27,401 nt of DNA from Candidatus Latescibacterota bacterium (GTDB lineage: Bacteria; Latescibacterota; UBA2968; UBA8231). The translations under genes and the position numbers were made by a program. The notes below the pieces were generated by a model that worked only from the letters and a program-made list of their open reading frames with translations, was not told the DNA's origin and searched no databases. The stretch's first letter is position 1, and each line of letters opens with the position of its first letter. Location: NCBI GenBank assembly GCA_022826515.1, contig JAJDUT010000079.1, positions 1 through 27,401 of the forward strand, in the 5' to 3' direction. Below, in pieces: positions 1-6,815 of this stretch.

Positions 1-1
1 C

Positions 2-154
2 CTCAACTTCGACGACATCCGCCGCCAGCGGGTCGCCGTCAACTTCGCCGAGCAGAGCTATTTTGCCGAGCGCTTGGCCTACATCCTCGCGGCTGAAGAG
101 CTGCGGCGGATACTGGGCCGCGCGCTCAACAGCGAGTTTTACAAAACACCTTGA
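2..154 (+). CDS. 3' end of an unidentified protein (partial)
   Basis: The frame is open from the left edge and stops with TGA at 152-154, giving the last 50 residues of a protein that begins outside the window. The tail is rich in Arg, Ala and Leu, contains NFDDIRRQRVAVNF, and ends in SEFYKTP. No catalytic motif or membrane segment is visible, so I do not recognise the family. The stop lies 14 bases before the start of the ABC ATPase, and the ATPase ribosome binding site begins right after it, so the two genes are probably co-transcribed. A transport partner such as a permease would be expected upstream, but this short tail does not show one. Confidence 0.6.
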   Translation, partial: LNFDDIRRQRVAVNFAEQSYFAERLAYILAAEELRRILGRALNSEFYKTP

Positions 155-168
155 GAAAGGAACGCATC

Positions 169-891
169 ATGTTGGAGATCATCGGACTATCCAAGCACTA
201 CGGTGCCGTCAAGGCCGTCAACAACCTCAACCTGACCATCCGCGAAGGGGAGATCTTCACCATGCTCGGGGCCAACGGTGCCGGCAAGACCACGACCTTG
301 ATGGTCGCATTGGGCTTTACCGAACCCACTAAAGGGACGGTCAAGCTGTGCGGCATCGACATCACCGAGCAGCCCTTGGAGGCCAAAAAGCACGTGGCCT
401 ACGTCTCGGAAAACGTCATGCTCTACGGCAACTTTAGCGCCCGGCAGAACTTGGACTTTTTCACCCGCTTGAGCGGCCAGCCGCCCCAAGACGCCGCGCA
501 CTACGACGCGATCATGGCGCGGGTGGGCTTGCAATCAGAGGCATTCGGCCGGCGGGTCAAGGAATTCTCCAAGGGGATGCGCCAGAAGCTGGGCATTGCC
601 ATTGCCATAGCCAAAGACGCCCGCATCGTGTTGCTCGACGAGCCGACATCGGGCCTCGATCCCAAATCTGGGGCCGAGTTCTTGGAGCTGTTGGACGAGC
701 TACGCAACGAGGGCAAGGCGATATGGATGACCACCCACGACGTATTCCGCGCCCGGGTGATCGCCGACCGGCTCGGCATCATGGTCGAGGGCCACCTCGT
801 CAAGACGCTCACCCGCGACGAATTCCAACAAACCGACTTAGAGCGCCTCTACGTCGAATACGTGGAACGGCCCGTGCTGCCAGCCGCCTAG
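169..891 (+). CDS. ABC transporter ATP-binding protein (ABC-2 type)
   Basis: This 240-residue protein is a complete nucleotide-binding domain that would power a membrane permease from the cytoplasmic side. Walker A is GANGAGKTT (residues 34-42), the signature is FSKGMRQKLG, Walker B is IVLLDEPTSGLDP and the switch histidine is in TTHD. The length and the DEPTSGLDP motif fit the ABC-2 export class, for example the NosF-like ATPases; the substrate cannot be told. I chose ATG 169 because GAAAGGA at 155-161 sits 7 bases before it. The in-frame TTG at 151 overlaps the upstream stop and has no such site. No permease follows, since a hairpin and an unrelated gene come next, so the permease is probably upstream of the window. 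Confidence 0.93.
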   Translation: MLEIIGLSKHYGAVKAVNNLNLTIREGEIFTMLGANGAGKTTTLMVALGFTEPTKGTVKLCGIDITEQPLEAKKHVAYVSENVMLYGNFSARQNLDFFTRLSGQPPQDAAHYDAIMARVGLQSEAFGRRVKEFSKGMRQKLGIAIAIAKDARIVLLDEPTSGLDPKSGAEFLELLDELRNEGKAIWMTTHDVFRARVIADRLGIMVEGHLVKTLTRDEFQQTDLERLYVEYVERPVLPAA

Positions 892-978
892 GGGTATAAT
901 GCGTTCAATCTAAGGGTGGGTGAATGGGGCCTAAAGGAAACACAAAGTCTGGAAAACGCTACATGAACTGACCATATC

Positions 979-1011
979 GGCCACCGGCTTCCCTTTGTAA
1001 CGCCGGTGGCC
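979..1011 (+). terminator. Terminator-like hairpin after the ABC ATPase gene
   Basis: GGCCACCGGC at 979-988 is perfectly complementary to GCCGGTGGCC at 1002-1011, giving a 10-bp GC-rich stem with a 13-base loop. It is followed by CCAATTTTG, a short T run. It lies 88 bases after the ABC ATPase stop and before the next gene on the same strand, where a terminator is expected. The long loop and weak T run lower confidence. Confidence 0.5.
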
Positions 1012-1017
1012 CCAATT

Positions 1018-1045
1018 TTGCATACTCAATTTTTGAGCGTATTTT
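1018..1045 (+). promoter_or_regulatory. Possible sigma70 promoter of the coiled-coil gene
   Basis: TTGCAT at 1018-1023 and TATTTT at 1040-1045 are separated by 16 bases, and the gene starts 31 bases further on. The spacer holds a small inverted repeat, CTCAA at 1025-1029 and TTGAG at 1033-1037, which could be an operator or chance. Both boxes match the consensus only in part, so this is a weak call resting mainly on position and AT-rich composition. Confidence 0.3.
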
Positions 1046-1075
1046 AACCCTTAATGAGCAATAAGGTCCAGACTC

Positions 1076-1621
1076 ATGCCTACAGAACAAATCCAAACCC
1101 CTGCTGAGCTGACGACGCGCGACGTCTTACTGCAAGTCGATCGCCGCCTGACCCTGATCGAAGATGACCTACGCACCCTAGATCAAAGATCCAACCAACT
1201 GCGCCAAGAAATAAACGCCAGAGCCGATGGGACAGACCAGAAGATTGACGACCGATTCGATACCTCAGACCAAAAGATCGACGCCCAAACCAACCAACTA
1301 CGACAAGAATTTAACGCCGGATTTGCGGGACTACGACAAGAAATGAACACTGGGTTTGCGGAACTGCGCGAAGAAATGAACACCAAATTCGAAGCCGCAG
1401 ACCAAAAAATCGACGCCCGATTCGACACCTTGGACCAAAAAATCGACACCCGATTCGACACCTTGGACCAAAAAATCGACGCCCGAACCAATCAGCTACG
1501 CCAAGAAATGCACACCGGGTTTGCGGAACTACGCAAGGAAATGAACACCAAATTTCACTGGACGCTCGGCGTCGTCTTGGCCAGTTGGATTTCTACCATC
1601 GGGACGCTGTTGCTCAAGTAA
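1076..1621 (+). CDS. Hendecad-repeat coiled-coil protein with C-terminal membrane anchor
   Basis: The 181-residue protein is almost wholly an 11-residue repeat. Units such as DQKIDARFDTL and QEMNTGFAELR run from about residue 40 to 155, which predicts a long right-handed coiled coil. A hydrophobic segment with a Trp (WTLGVVLASWISTIGTLLL, about 161-179) closes the protein and should anchor it by its C-terminus. This layout resembles DUF1640-type proteins and the Borrelia Bdr proteins. The likeness is architectural and not evidence of shared function. ATG 1076 is preceded by AAGG near 1063. The gene is convergent with herA, with only 6 bases between their stops. The role is unknown; a membrane-tethered scaffold or spacer is the simplest reading. 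Confidence 0.8.
   Translation: MPTEQIQTPAELTTRDVLLQVDRRLTLIEDDLRTLDQRSNQLRQEINARADGTDQKIDDRFDTSDQKIDAQTNQLRQEFNAGFAGLRQEMNTGFAELREEMNTKFEAADQKIDARFDTLDQKIDTRFDTLDQKIDARTNQLRQEMHTGFAELRKEMNTKFHWTLGVVLASWISTIGTLLLK
1400..1486 (+). repeat. 33-bp in-frame tandem repeat (2.6 copies)
   Basis: A 33-bp unit starting GACCAAAAAATCGACGCCC is repeated at 1400-1432, 1433-1465 and partly at 1466-1486. The copies differ at very few bases, while units elsewhere in the gene are more diverged. Each unit encodes one 11-residue hendecad (residues 109-137). The near identity points to recent slippage, so copy number may vary between strains. Confidence 0.85.
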
Positions 1622-1627
1622 GCTCCC

Positions 1628-3307
1628 CTACTCCCCAAACAACGCCGCCACATCCCGCTCCACCTTCTCCCGCCGCTCCTCGGCTGGCAGGTCGTCCATA
1701 CAGCCCATCGCGCTGTAGAACTGGGCGTCGTAGTCGCGGGTCTTGATCACCACCGGCATGGGCACGGCGTGGCCGATGATCAGGGCCTGCTGCTTGGAGT
1801 CGAGGCTGGCCAGCACGCTACGCAGCCCTTCGGTGCCGCTGACGCCGGTGAGCACCGCTTGGATATCCTTCTCGTCGTTGAGCAGGGCCGTGATGCGCGT
1901 GCCGATCTGCGAGAGCACTTCGTCGTCAATGCTCGACGGCCGCTGATCTACTACCAACAGCGAGACATAGTACTTGCGCATTTCGCGGGCAATGGTGCCG
2001 AAGATGGTCTGCTTGGCCGCCATGGGGTTGAGGAATTTGTGCGCCTCCTCAATGGTGATCATGAGCTGACGCGGCTGATCTTCCGGGCGCTGAGTGGCGT
2101 AGAAGCGCTCGCTCTTTTTGACGTACATCTCGTGGATGCGCCGCGCGATAATGTTGGCCACCAGCAAATAGCACAACATACTCGTCTGCTGCCCGAACTC
2201 CAGCACCACGTTGATCCCCTTGTCGAGGTATTCCATGATGCGGTCCACCACGTCGCCGTCCCGTAGCTTGGAGACCATGAAGGGAAAGTTTTCCAAGCGT
2301 TTGAGCTTGCGATGCAGGGCCACTAAAGACCCGGCGTGCGCGCCGATCTCGCGGGCAAATTCCTCCACATCTGGGCCTTCTAACTTCAAGAGCGTGCTCA
2401 GCCAGCGCTCCTTGTAAATCGCGTACACCAAGTAGGCCGACTCCACAGCCGTGGGGTTGAGCTTCAACTCGTCTTGCAGCGGGGCAATATCCTCAACGGT
2501 GATCTGGTCGTAGGAGATATAGACCTCGTGATCCGGCTGCACGCCGCGAGCGCGAGTCGATTGCGGGTCTAAGGAAAAAATCGCCACCCGCTCACCGAAA
2601 AGCTGCTTGAGGCCCTTGACGAAGGTCGTGGAGGAGCCGTTTTCCTTCATCGCCTTGAACCCGTACTCGTTGTGCATGTCGAAGATCAGGTTGACGGCCT
2701 TGTCGTAGTGAATCAGCCCGCACAGCGCCAGCCGCGTCAGGAAGGACTTGCCCGTACCCGTCTTGCCGAAGATGCCGTTGGAACGCTCGGCAAAGCGAAT
2801 CATGTCGAGGCAGACCTGCGTGTCCATGTCGAGCGGATTGCCGATGCTGAAGTAGCGGCCCTCGGCGTCGCCCTCGCAGCCGAAAATCTTGGCCACGTCG
2901 TCGGCCATGGCCTCTTGCACCTCGGAGAAGTGACTCGGAATGGCCTTGACCGGGCGCGGGCCTTCGTCGGCCACCGCGTCCTTGGGCATCATCAGCATGG
3001 GCCGCAGCGAGACGATGTTGTACGTGCTGGTGCCAGCGAGCACTTGGCGCAGAAGCGCGTCTTCTTGGCCCGGCGGATGCAGGAGAACTTCTTGGTTGTT
3101 GGCGTCGAGGCGCATGTCGGTGACCATGGAGAAGAAGTCGTTTTTGTCGCCCTCGATGACCACGAACTTGCCGGCCTTCATGTCCTCGACATTCTGCTCG
3201 GGGTCCAGCTTCATCTCCAGCCCCTCGACCAGCGAGCCTTTGGTAATAACCCCGATTTGCTTGCCGCGACCGGCGGCGGGCACTCCGTTGTGCGCGTATT
3301 TTGCCAT
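1628..3307 (-). CDS. herA: HerA-type hexameric DNA-translocating ATPase
   Basis: This 559-residue protein belongs to the FtsK-HerA superfamily. HerA forms a hexameric ring that pumps duplex DNA and works with the NurA nuclease in DNA end processing. An N-terminal part of about 120 residues fits a HAS barrel. It is followed by Walker A GKTGTGKS (181-188), the HerA-typical FDMHNEYG (209-216) and Walker B LMITIEEAH (415-423), then DQRPSSI near 454-460. It is the last gene of the operon, two bases after the HAS-barrel gene. I chose ATG 3307. An upstream TTG at 3313 would overlap the previous stop and leaves only 3 bases after the GGGTGG that could serve as ribosome binding site. The family call is firm. 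Whether it does repair or phage defence cannot be read from the gene. Confidence 0.93.
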   Translation of the reverse strand: MAKYAHNGVPAAGRGKQIGVITKGSLVEGLEMKLDPEQNVEDMKAGKFVVIEGDKNDFFSMVTDMRLDANNQEVLLHPPGQEDALLRQVLAGTSTYNIVSLRPMLMMPKDAVADEGPRPVKAIPSHFSEVQEAMADDVAKIFGCEGDAEGRYFSIGNPLDMDTQVCLDMIRFAERSNGIFGKTGTGKSFLTRLALCGLIHYDKAVNLIFDMHNEYGFKAMKENGSSTTFVKGLKQLFGERVAIFSLDPQSTRARGVQPDHEVYISYDQITVEDIAPLQDELKLNPTAVESAYLVYAIYKERWLSTLLKLEGPDVEEFAREIGAHAGSLVALHRKLKRLENFPFMVSKLRDGDVVDRIMEYLDKGINVVLEFGQQTSMLCYLLVANIIARRIHEMYVKKSERFYATQRPEDQPRQLMITIEEAHKFLNPMAAKQTIFGTIAREMRKYYVSLLVVDQRPSSIDDEVLSQIGTRITALLNDEKDIQAVLTGVSGTEGLRSVLASLDSKQQALIIGHAVPMPVVIKTRDYDAQFYSAMGCMDDLPAEERREKVERDVAALFGE

Positions 3308-3309
3308 CG

Positions 3310-3996
3310 TCAATTGACCACCCGTCGGATAATCGAGCTGAGCCGGTCATAGTCGTCGCTGAGAAGCCGCGACAGCTCCTTGCCCATCTGCACCAGATAG
3401 GACGGCGCGTGCGCGTGGGCGCGCACCGTGTGGCGCAACACCGCGATCACCAGCTCGTCAGTGGGTATTTTGGACGTGTTGAGAATGCTGCGCAGATAGT
3501 CGTCGGTGCGGGTGAAGGCCCGCACTTGCTCGTCTGAACACAAGTACACAAAGCTGTGGATGTGCGCCGGCTGCGGCGGCAGGATTTGCACGGACTCATC
3601 GCCTTCCAAATAGCCGATGACGAGGGCTTGGAACTCCGTGCGCAACAACTCGAAAATTTGCGGCTGCTCCAAGCGCAGTTCCTCTTCGGTCTTGCCGTAG
3701 GCCGTGGGCCGGCGGTTCGGCTCGATGGAGTGCGTAAAGACGTTGAATACAATGCCGACCACCGGCATATCGGCCTCCACGCGGACGAACTGACCAAAGG
3801 AGGGCGCGCCGTGCAGCTCGCGCGCTTGGGCGATCAACTCAGTGGTGCTGCTCTCGACCACTTCGCCCACGTGAGTCCGCTCGTCCTCAGCGTCGTCGGG
3901 CAATGGCAGAGCCTCGGACCGAAAGCGGCTCAGCGGGCTTTGCTCGCGCTCTTTGGTAGCCGTTGCACCTTGTGGTACGCGGTGTTCCGTTTCCAC
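3310..3996 (-). CDS. Stand-alone HAS-barrel protein of the HerA/NurA operon
   Basis: The 228-residue protein has a charged, probably disordered N-terminus of about 40 residues. A segment follows that fits a HAS (HerA-ATP synthase) barrel: VGEVVESSTTELIAQ (43-57), then FGQFVRVE and VVGIVFNV (to 86). A helical C-terminal part covers about residues 150-228. HAS barrels sit at the N-terminus of HerA and mediate contacts with NurA. A separate copy between nurA and herA suggests an adaptor or third subunit of the complex, which is an inference. Translation starts at GTG 3996, supported by AGGAG at about 4006-4010 on this strand; that site overlaps the nurA stop, so the genes are likely translationally coupled. 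No signal peptide or membrane segment is seen. Confidence 0.75.
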   Translation of the reverse strand: METEHRVPQGATATKEREQSPLSRFRSEALPLPDDAEDERTHVGEVVESSTTELIAQARELHGAPSFGQFVRVEADMPVVGIVFNVFTHSIEPNRRPTAYGKTEEELRLEQPQIFELLRTEFQALVIGYLEGDESVQILPPQPAHIHSFVYLCSDEQVRAFTRTDDYLRSILNTSKIPTDELVIAVLRHTVRAHAHAPSYLVQMGKELSRLLSDDYDRLSSIIRRVVN

Positions 3997-4008
3997 GGTG
4001 GGCTTCTC

Positions 4009-5295
4009 CTAAATGCCGGTGTAGCGCTTCTTAAAGCTCTTTGTTGACAAGTGGGTTTGCAGGTCGTTTTTGACAAAGGTGTCGCGCAAAAAGCGATAGA
4101 ATGTCTCGCGGTCCGCACTGCGCACTACAGCGCGCTCGTGCGCCTCGGCTAAGGCGACCGGATAGCCTTGGCCCTTTTCGGCTTGGTCGTACAAACAGGC
4201 GTGGACCAAGTCGAGCAACTCGCGATCAGTCGCCACCCATTCCGGGACTTCGACCCGGCCGATCTCCGTTCCCACGTGCAGGTAAAAGTAGTAGATGTGA
4301 TGCGGCCCGTACTCGGCGAGGACTTTGGACGCGCTGCGGTAGAGCGGCGTGCGTTGCCCGGGGCGCAGCACTCGCCGCACCAAGACCGCGTCGCTCAGCC
4401 CTTCAATTGGGCTACAGGGCAAGCCGCGCCCCTGCCACAAATCCCCGCTCAGCGCGTCGATTTCTTCGCGGCTGAAGTGGAGTTGATTTTCTTCCTGATA
4501 GGGGCAGCGGTCGCAGTCGGCTGCTTCAAGCGGACACAGGCCCAGCTTGAGGGCGTTGATCAATTCTTGGCTCCCTGGCTGGCTAATGTACCCAGCTACC
4601 GGCACTCGCGCCTCGCGCAACTCGTCCATCGCCGCTATAGTGGCCTCTAGGTGCGCGGCGCGGAAGTCCTGCGGCTTGCCCTCCAAGTTCCACAGAATCA
4701 GCGTGCCATCGGCAAGCGCCAGCGTTCGATGCCCTTCGGCGTGGGCTGCCAACGCCAAATCGGCTAACTCAGTAAACTCCATGAGGCCGCGCTTGAAGCC
4801 GACGAGCTCGCGATTGACGAAGATCCGCGCCCCACCCCATTCCTCGTAGATTTCCTCCTCGCGGTAGTACAGCCGCGGCTTGCTGCTCATCAGCGGCTTC
4901 TCGCCCGTGCCGTAGTGCAGCAGGATGTAGCCGATATTGATCAGAAAACAGGCCGAGATCTCGTGGCGGTCGGGAAAAATTTGCGATCCATCCGTAGCGG
5001 CAATGCTGATGGTGTTGGGGCGATCGGGCGAGTCAATCCCGCCGCCTAGGCCCTCGCCCAAACCGGGCAACAGCCAAGAGGTGCGGCTCGCGTCGATCTT
5101 GCGGGCCAAGCGCTCCCAGTCGGGCAGCCAGCGCCGGTACTCGGCCAAAGCCAATTCAAGCTTGGCGCGAAAGTCCTCTTGCACGCGGCGCTCGTCGGCC
5201 ACCATGCCATCTATTTGGGTCTTTACCGAATAGAGATCCAACATGGCATTAGCCTTGCGGGCAACCTTGGACCGGCCCCGTCGCGATGCGCGCAT
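4009..5295 (-). CDS. nurA: NurA-domain nuclease
   Basis: NurA is a metal-dependent nuclease that docks on HerA to resect DNA ends. The 428-residue protein carries the family signatures in order: ATDGSQIFPDRH (100-111) with the first catalytic Asp D102, LALADGT (193-198) with D196, YYFYL and GRVEVPEW (335-353), and a C-terminal YPVALAEAHERAVV (378-391) whose His is a probable metal ligand. It also has Cys254, Cys261, Cys264 and Cys294, spaced like a possible Zn or Fe-S site. The ATG at 5295 abuts the stop of the SH3 gene and follows GGAAGAGG, so I kept it. The Met at 5244 (residue 18) is an alternative. It sits directly before the HAS-barrel and herA genes, which strongly supports the call. 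Confidence 0.9.
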   Translation of the reverse strand: MRASRRGRSKVARKANAMLDLYSVKTQIDGMVADERRVQEDFRAKLELALAEYRRWLPDWERLARKIDASRTSWLLPGLGEGLGGGIDSPDRPNTISIAATDGSQIFPDRHEISACFLINIGYILLHYGTGEKPLMSSKPRLYYREEEIYEEWGGARIFVNRELVGFKRGLMEFTELADLALAAHAEGHRTLALADGTLILWNLEGKPQDFRAAHLEATIAAMDELREARVPVAGYISQPGSQELINALKLGLCPLEAADCDRCPYQEENQLHFSREEIDALSGDLWQGRGLPCSPIEGLSDAVLVRRVLRPGQRTPLYRSASKVLAEYGPHHIYYFYLHVGTEIGRVEVPEWVATDRELLDLVHACLYDQAEKGQGYPVALAEAHERAVVRSADRETFYRFLRDTFVKNDLQTHLSTKSFKKRYTGI

Positions 5296-5967
5296 CTATT
5301 CGGCCTCTTCCCACGTTTCGCCCCCATCAATCGAAAAGCGCGTGTGCTGCCGCCACGCCGCCCAATCTTCGCCAGCGCTAGCCAAGTCGGCAGCCGCAGT
5401 CGCGGCGATGTACTGGCCCACCTCGCCGCTGCCGTCGGGCCGATTGGTCTCAATGTGGATTTCGCTGAATTCGACGCGGCCCTGCAACAGCTCAAACGCA
5501 CCGCGCTGCACGGCAAATGCGCGCCGCTCCCAAGCCTCGCGCTCGATGTCGCGGACGCGGAAGCGCAGCCACAGCCGGCCGACATCCTCGTCCAGCCCAA
5601 CCCCGTAGAACACCCCATAGCGATCGTTGACCAACTCCTTGATCCGGGGACGTTCGTCTTGCAGCGGTGGGATCGGCTCCTCCTCCCACTCGTCGCGGTC
5701 TTCCTCGGAGACATAGCCTTCCAAGGAAGGGCCCCATACCCAGCCTTCGACGCGGAAGCGCACCCATTGGCCCTCCTCGCCGATGGATTCGATTTCCGTG
5801 CCAGCCAGCAACGTGCCCAGCTTGGTACCCTTGGGAGCATCGCGAAAGTTTTCCACGCTGGCCTCGACCACGAAGGTGGAGGCGCTGCGCCGCTTGGCCG
5901 CCACACCCCCCAAAGCCAAGGCCGCGGCTAAAGCCGCTCCTAAGAAGCACTTAGACAATCGAGACAT
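5296..5967 (-). CDS. Secreted SH3-like domain protein
   Basis: The 223-residue product begins with a clear signal peptide: positive MSRLSK, then an Ala/Leu/Gly core ending near residue 24. There is no lipobox, although Cys7 lies inside the core. Residues about 30-90 fit a bacterial SH3-like domain (VENFRDAPKGTKLGTLLAG, then GQWVRFRVEGWVWG). An acidic stretch EEDRDEWEEE and a C-terminal domain of about 110 residues that I do not recognise follow. The start ATG 5967 overlaps the STAS-winged-helix gene by 17 bases, and the stop touches the nurA start, so it is an integral operon member. A periplasmic or surface protein inside a DNA-processing operon is unexpected. It may sense envelope state, or simply share the promoter. 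Confidence 0.75.
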   Translation of the reverse strand: MSRLSKCFLGAALAAALALGGVAAKRRSASTFVVEASVENFRDAPKGTKLGTLLAGTEIESIGEEGQWVRFRVEGWVWGPSLEGYVSEEDRDEWEEEPIPPLQDERPRIKELVNDRYGVFYGVGLDEDVGRLWLRFRVRDIEREAWERRAFAVQRGAFELLQGRVEFSEIHIETNRPDGSGEVGQYIAATAAADLASAGEDWAAWRQHTRFSIDGGETWEEAE

Positions 5968-6541
5968 AGTAGAATTGCCGCCCGCCGCCAGCGACCGACC
6001 CATCGCGCAGGCGGCATACCAACCCGAGGCGTTGCAGGGCGTTGAGGCGATTGCAGACGATGTTGATGTTTTTGCCGAGCGCGTCCGAGATCTCGGCCGA
6101 GGTCGCGCATTTATGCGCCAGCAGCACGTCGAGCACCTCGCGCATCGGCGTCTTGAGCACCCCGAGCACCTCGACGTGCTCGCCGTCTTTGTACAGCGCG
6201 GCCAACTCGCGGAGCTGCAACACGGCCGCGATAGTCTCGCGCACCGAAACATTGGCCTCGGCGATATAGACGTAGCGATGCCCTATCTCACCACTGGTCA
6301 GGCGTAAGAGCAGCTTGTTGAGCATCTCGTCGGCGCACGAGACATCCATGAACGAAACGCGAGAGAAGTCGAGCGGCGTGACCGAATCGGTCGGACCGCT
6401 GAGCAGATGCTGCATCAATTCTTCGAGCAACTCGGCCCCTCGGGGTCGCCCGCTGAGGATGCCCTGTTCGCCGGAAAACAGGTATGCGGGGGCTTGGTGT
6501 ATGGCCTGCTGCTGTACGCGCTCTTCAACGGCTGTATCCAT
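5951..6541 (-). CDS. STAS-like plus winged-helix protein, first gene of the HerA/NurA operon
   Basis: The 196-residue protein has two parts. Residues about 20-128 resemble a STAS-like domain of the DUF4325 kind, with the core VTPLDFSRVSFMDVSCADEM near 54-73. Residues about 133-193 form a winged helix: ATSAEISDALGKNINIVCNR, then LNALQRLGLVCRLRDG and a basic-aromatic tail. DUF4325-like proteins are often found beside HATPase proteins, and one lies just upstream here. The likely role is a DNA-binding switch that reads the HATPase protein and controls this operon, which is an inference. ATG 6541 follows GGGAAAGG. The gene is the first after a good promoter and an inverted repeat, so self-regulation is plausible. 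Confidence 0.7.
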   Translation of the reverse strand: MDTAVEERVQQQAIHQAPAYLFSGEQGILSGRPRGAELLEELMQHLLSGPTDSVTPLDFSRVSFMDVSCADEMLNKLLLRLTSGEIGHRYVYIAEANVSVRETIAAVLQLRELAALYKDGEHVEVLGVLKTPMREVLDVLLAHKCATSAEISDALGKNINIVCNRLNALQRLGLVCRLRDGSVAGGGRQFYYVSIV

Positions 6542-6559
6542 GAGCCGCGCCTTTCCCGT

Positions 6560-6579
6560 AGTTAAAAAATAGCTTAACT
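6560..6579 (-). promoter_or_regulatory. Inverted repeat in the operon leader (possible operator)
   Basis: AGTTAA at 6560-6565 and TTAACT at 6574-6579 are perfect complements around 8 AT-rich bases. The repeat lies between the promoter -10 box (6595-6600) and the start codon at 6541, so a bound dimer would block transcription or translation. The winged-helix protein encoded just downstream is the natural candidate ligand. AT-rich repeats this short also occur by chance. Confidence 0.3.
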
Positions 6580-6594
6580 GTATTCAATTAACGA

Positions 6595-6623
6595 AACTTA
6601 CGCGGATATTTCCCGACTGTCAA
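6595..6623 (-). promoter_or_regulatory. Sigma70-type promoter of the STAS-SH3-NurA-HAS-HerA operon
   Basis: On the minus strand a perfect TTGACA (6618-6623) is followed after exactly 17 bases by TAAGTT (6595-6600). The first start codon of the five-gene operon is 53 bases downstream. The -10 box is only a half match, but the exact -35 box, ideal spacing and position in the only sizeable gap of this cluster support it. Confidence 0.55.
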
Positions 6624-6680
6624 GCCATTTCTACCACAAAATGAGGGATGCGGAATTAGACGAATACCAATATGATGGGG

Positions 6681-6812
6681 TTAGTGCGGAAATAAAAAGC
6701 TCACCGCCACGTATGCGACCACGCCTAAGCCGGCGATGACCACCGCCAGCAGCAACAGCAACCAAGGCTCGTAGCGGGGCGGTTTGGGTGGCCTGTGATG
6801 CTGGCCGAACAT
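6681..6812 (-). CDS. 43-residue single-pass membrane protein
   Basis: A short gene encodes a His/Pro/Arg-rich head (MFGQHHRPPKPPRYEPW), then one hydrophobic span of about 24 residues (LLLLLAVVIAGLGVVAYVAV and on) and the end SFLFPH. The basic head should stay in the cytoplasm. Its reality is supported by a strong ribosome binding site, GAAGGAGG, about 10 bases before ATG 6812, which lies inside the end of the STAS-HATPase gene. The start is 3 bases after that stop, so the two are translationally coupled. It matches no family I know. A membrane tether or signal input for the HATPase protein is the obvious guess. It is followed by the promoter of the HerA/NurA operon. Confidence 0.7.
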   Translation of the reverse strand: MFGQHHRPPKPPRYEPWLLLLLAVVIAGLGVVAYVAVSFLFPH

Positions 6813-6815
6813 CGC

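Noticed and set aside
63..332. Plus-strand frame overlapping the start of the ABC ATPase
   Set aside because: Out of frame with a clear ABC protein and low-complexity in content.
895..900. TATAAT right after the ABC ATPase stop
   Set aside because: No -35 box at proper distance; the matching region is coding GC-rich sequence.
924..971. A 15-codon frame MGPKGNTKSGKRYMN between the ABC ATPase gene and the hairpin, after GGGTGGGTGA
   Set aside because: Too short to judge without conservation. The purine-rich upstream sequence is suggestive, but no family or attenuator logic supports it.
1237..1486. Repeated 33-bp units as a CRISPR-like array
   Set aside because: The units are contiguous without spacers, stay in one reading frame and encode a coiled coil.
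3308..3313. TTG start for HerA two codons upstream
   Set aside because: It overlaps the HAS gene stop and leaves only 3 bases after the possible ribosome binding site; ATG 3307 fits better.
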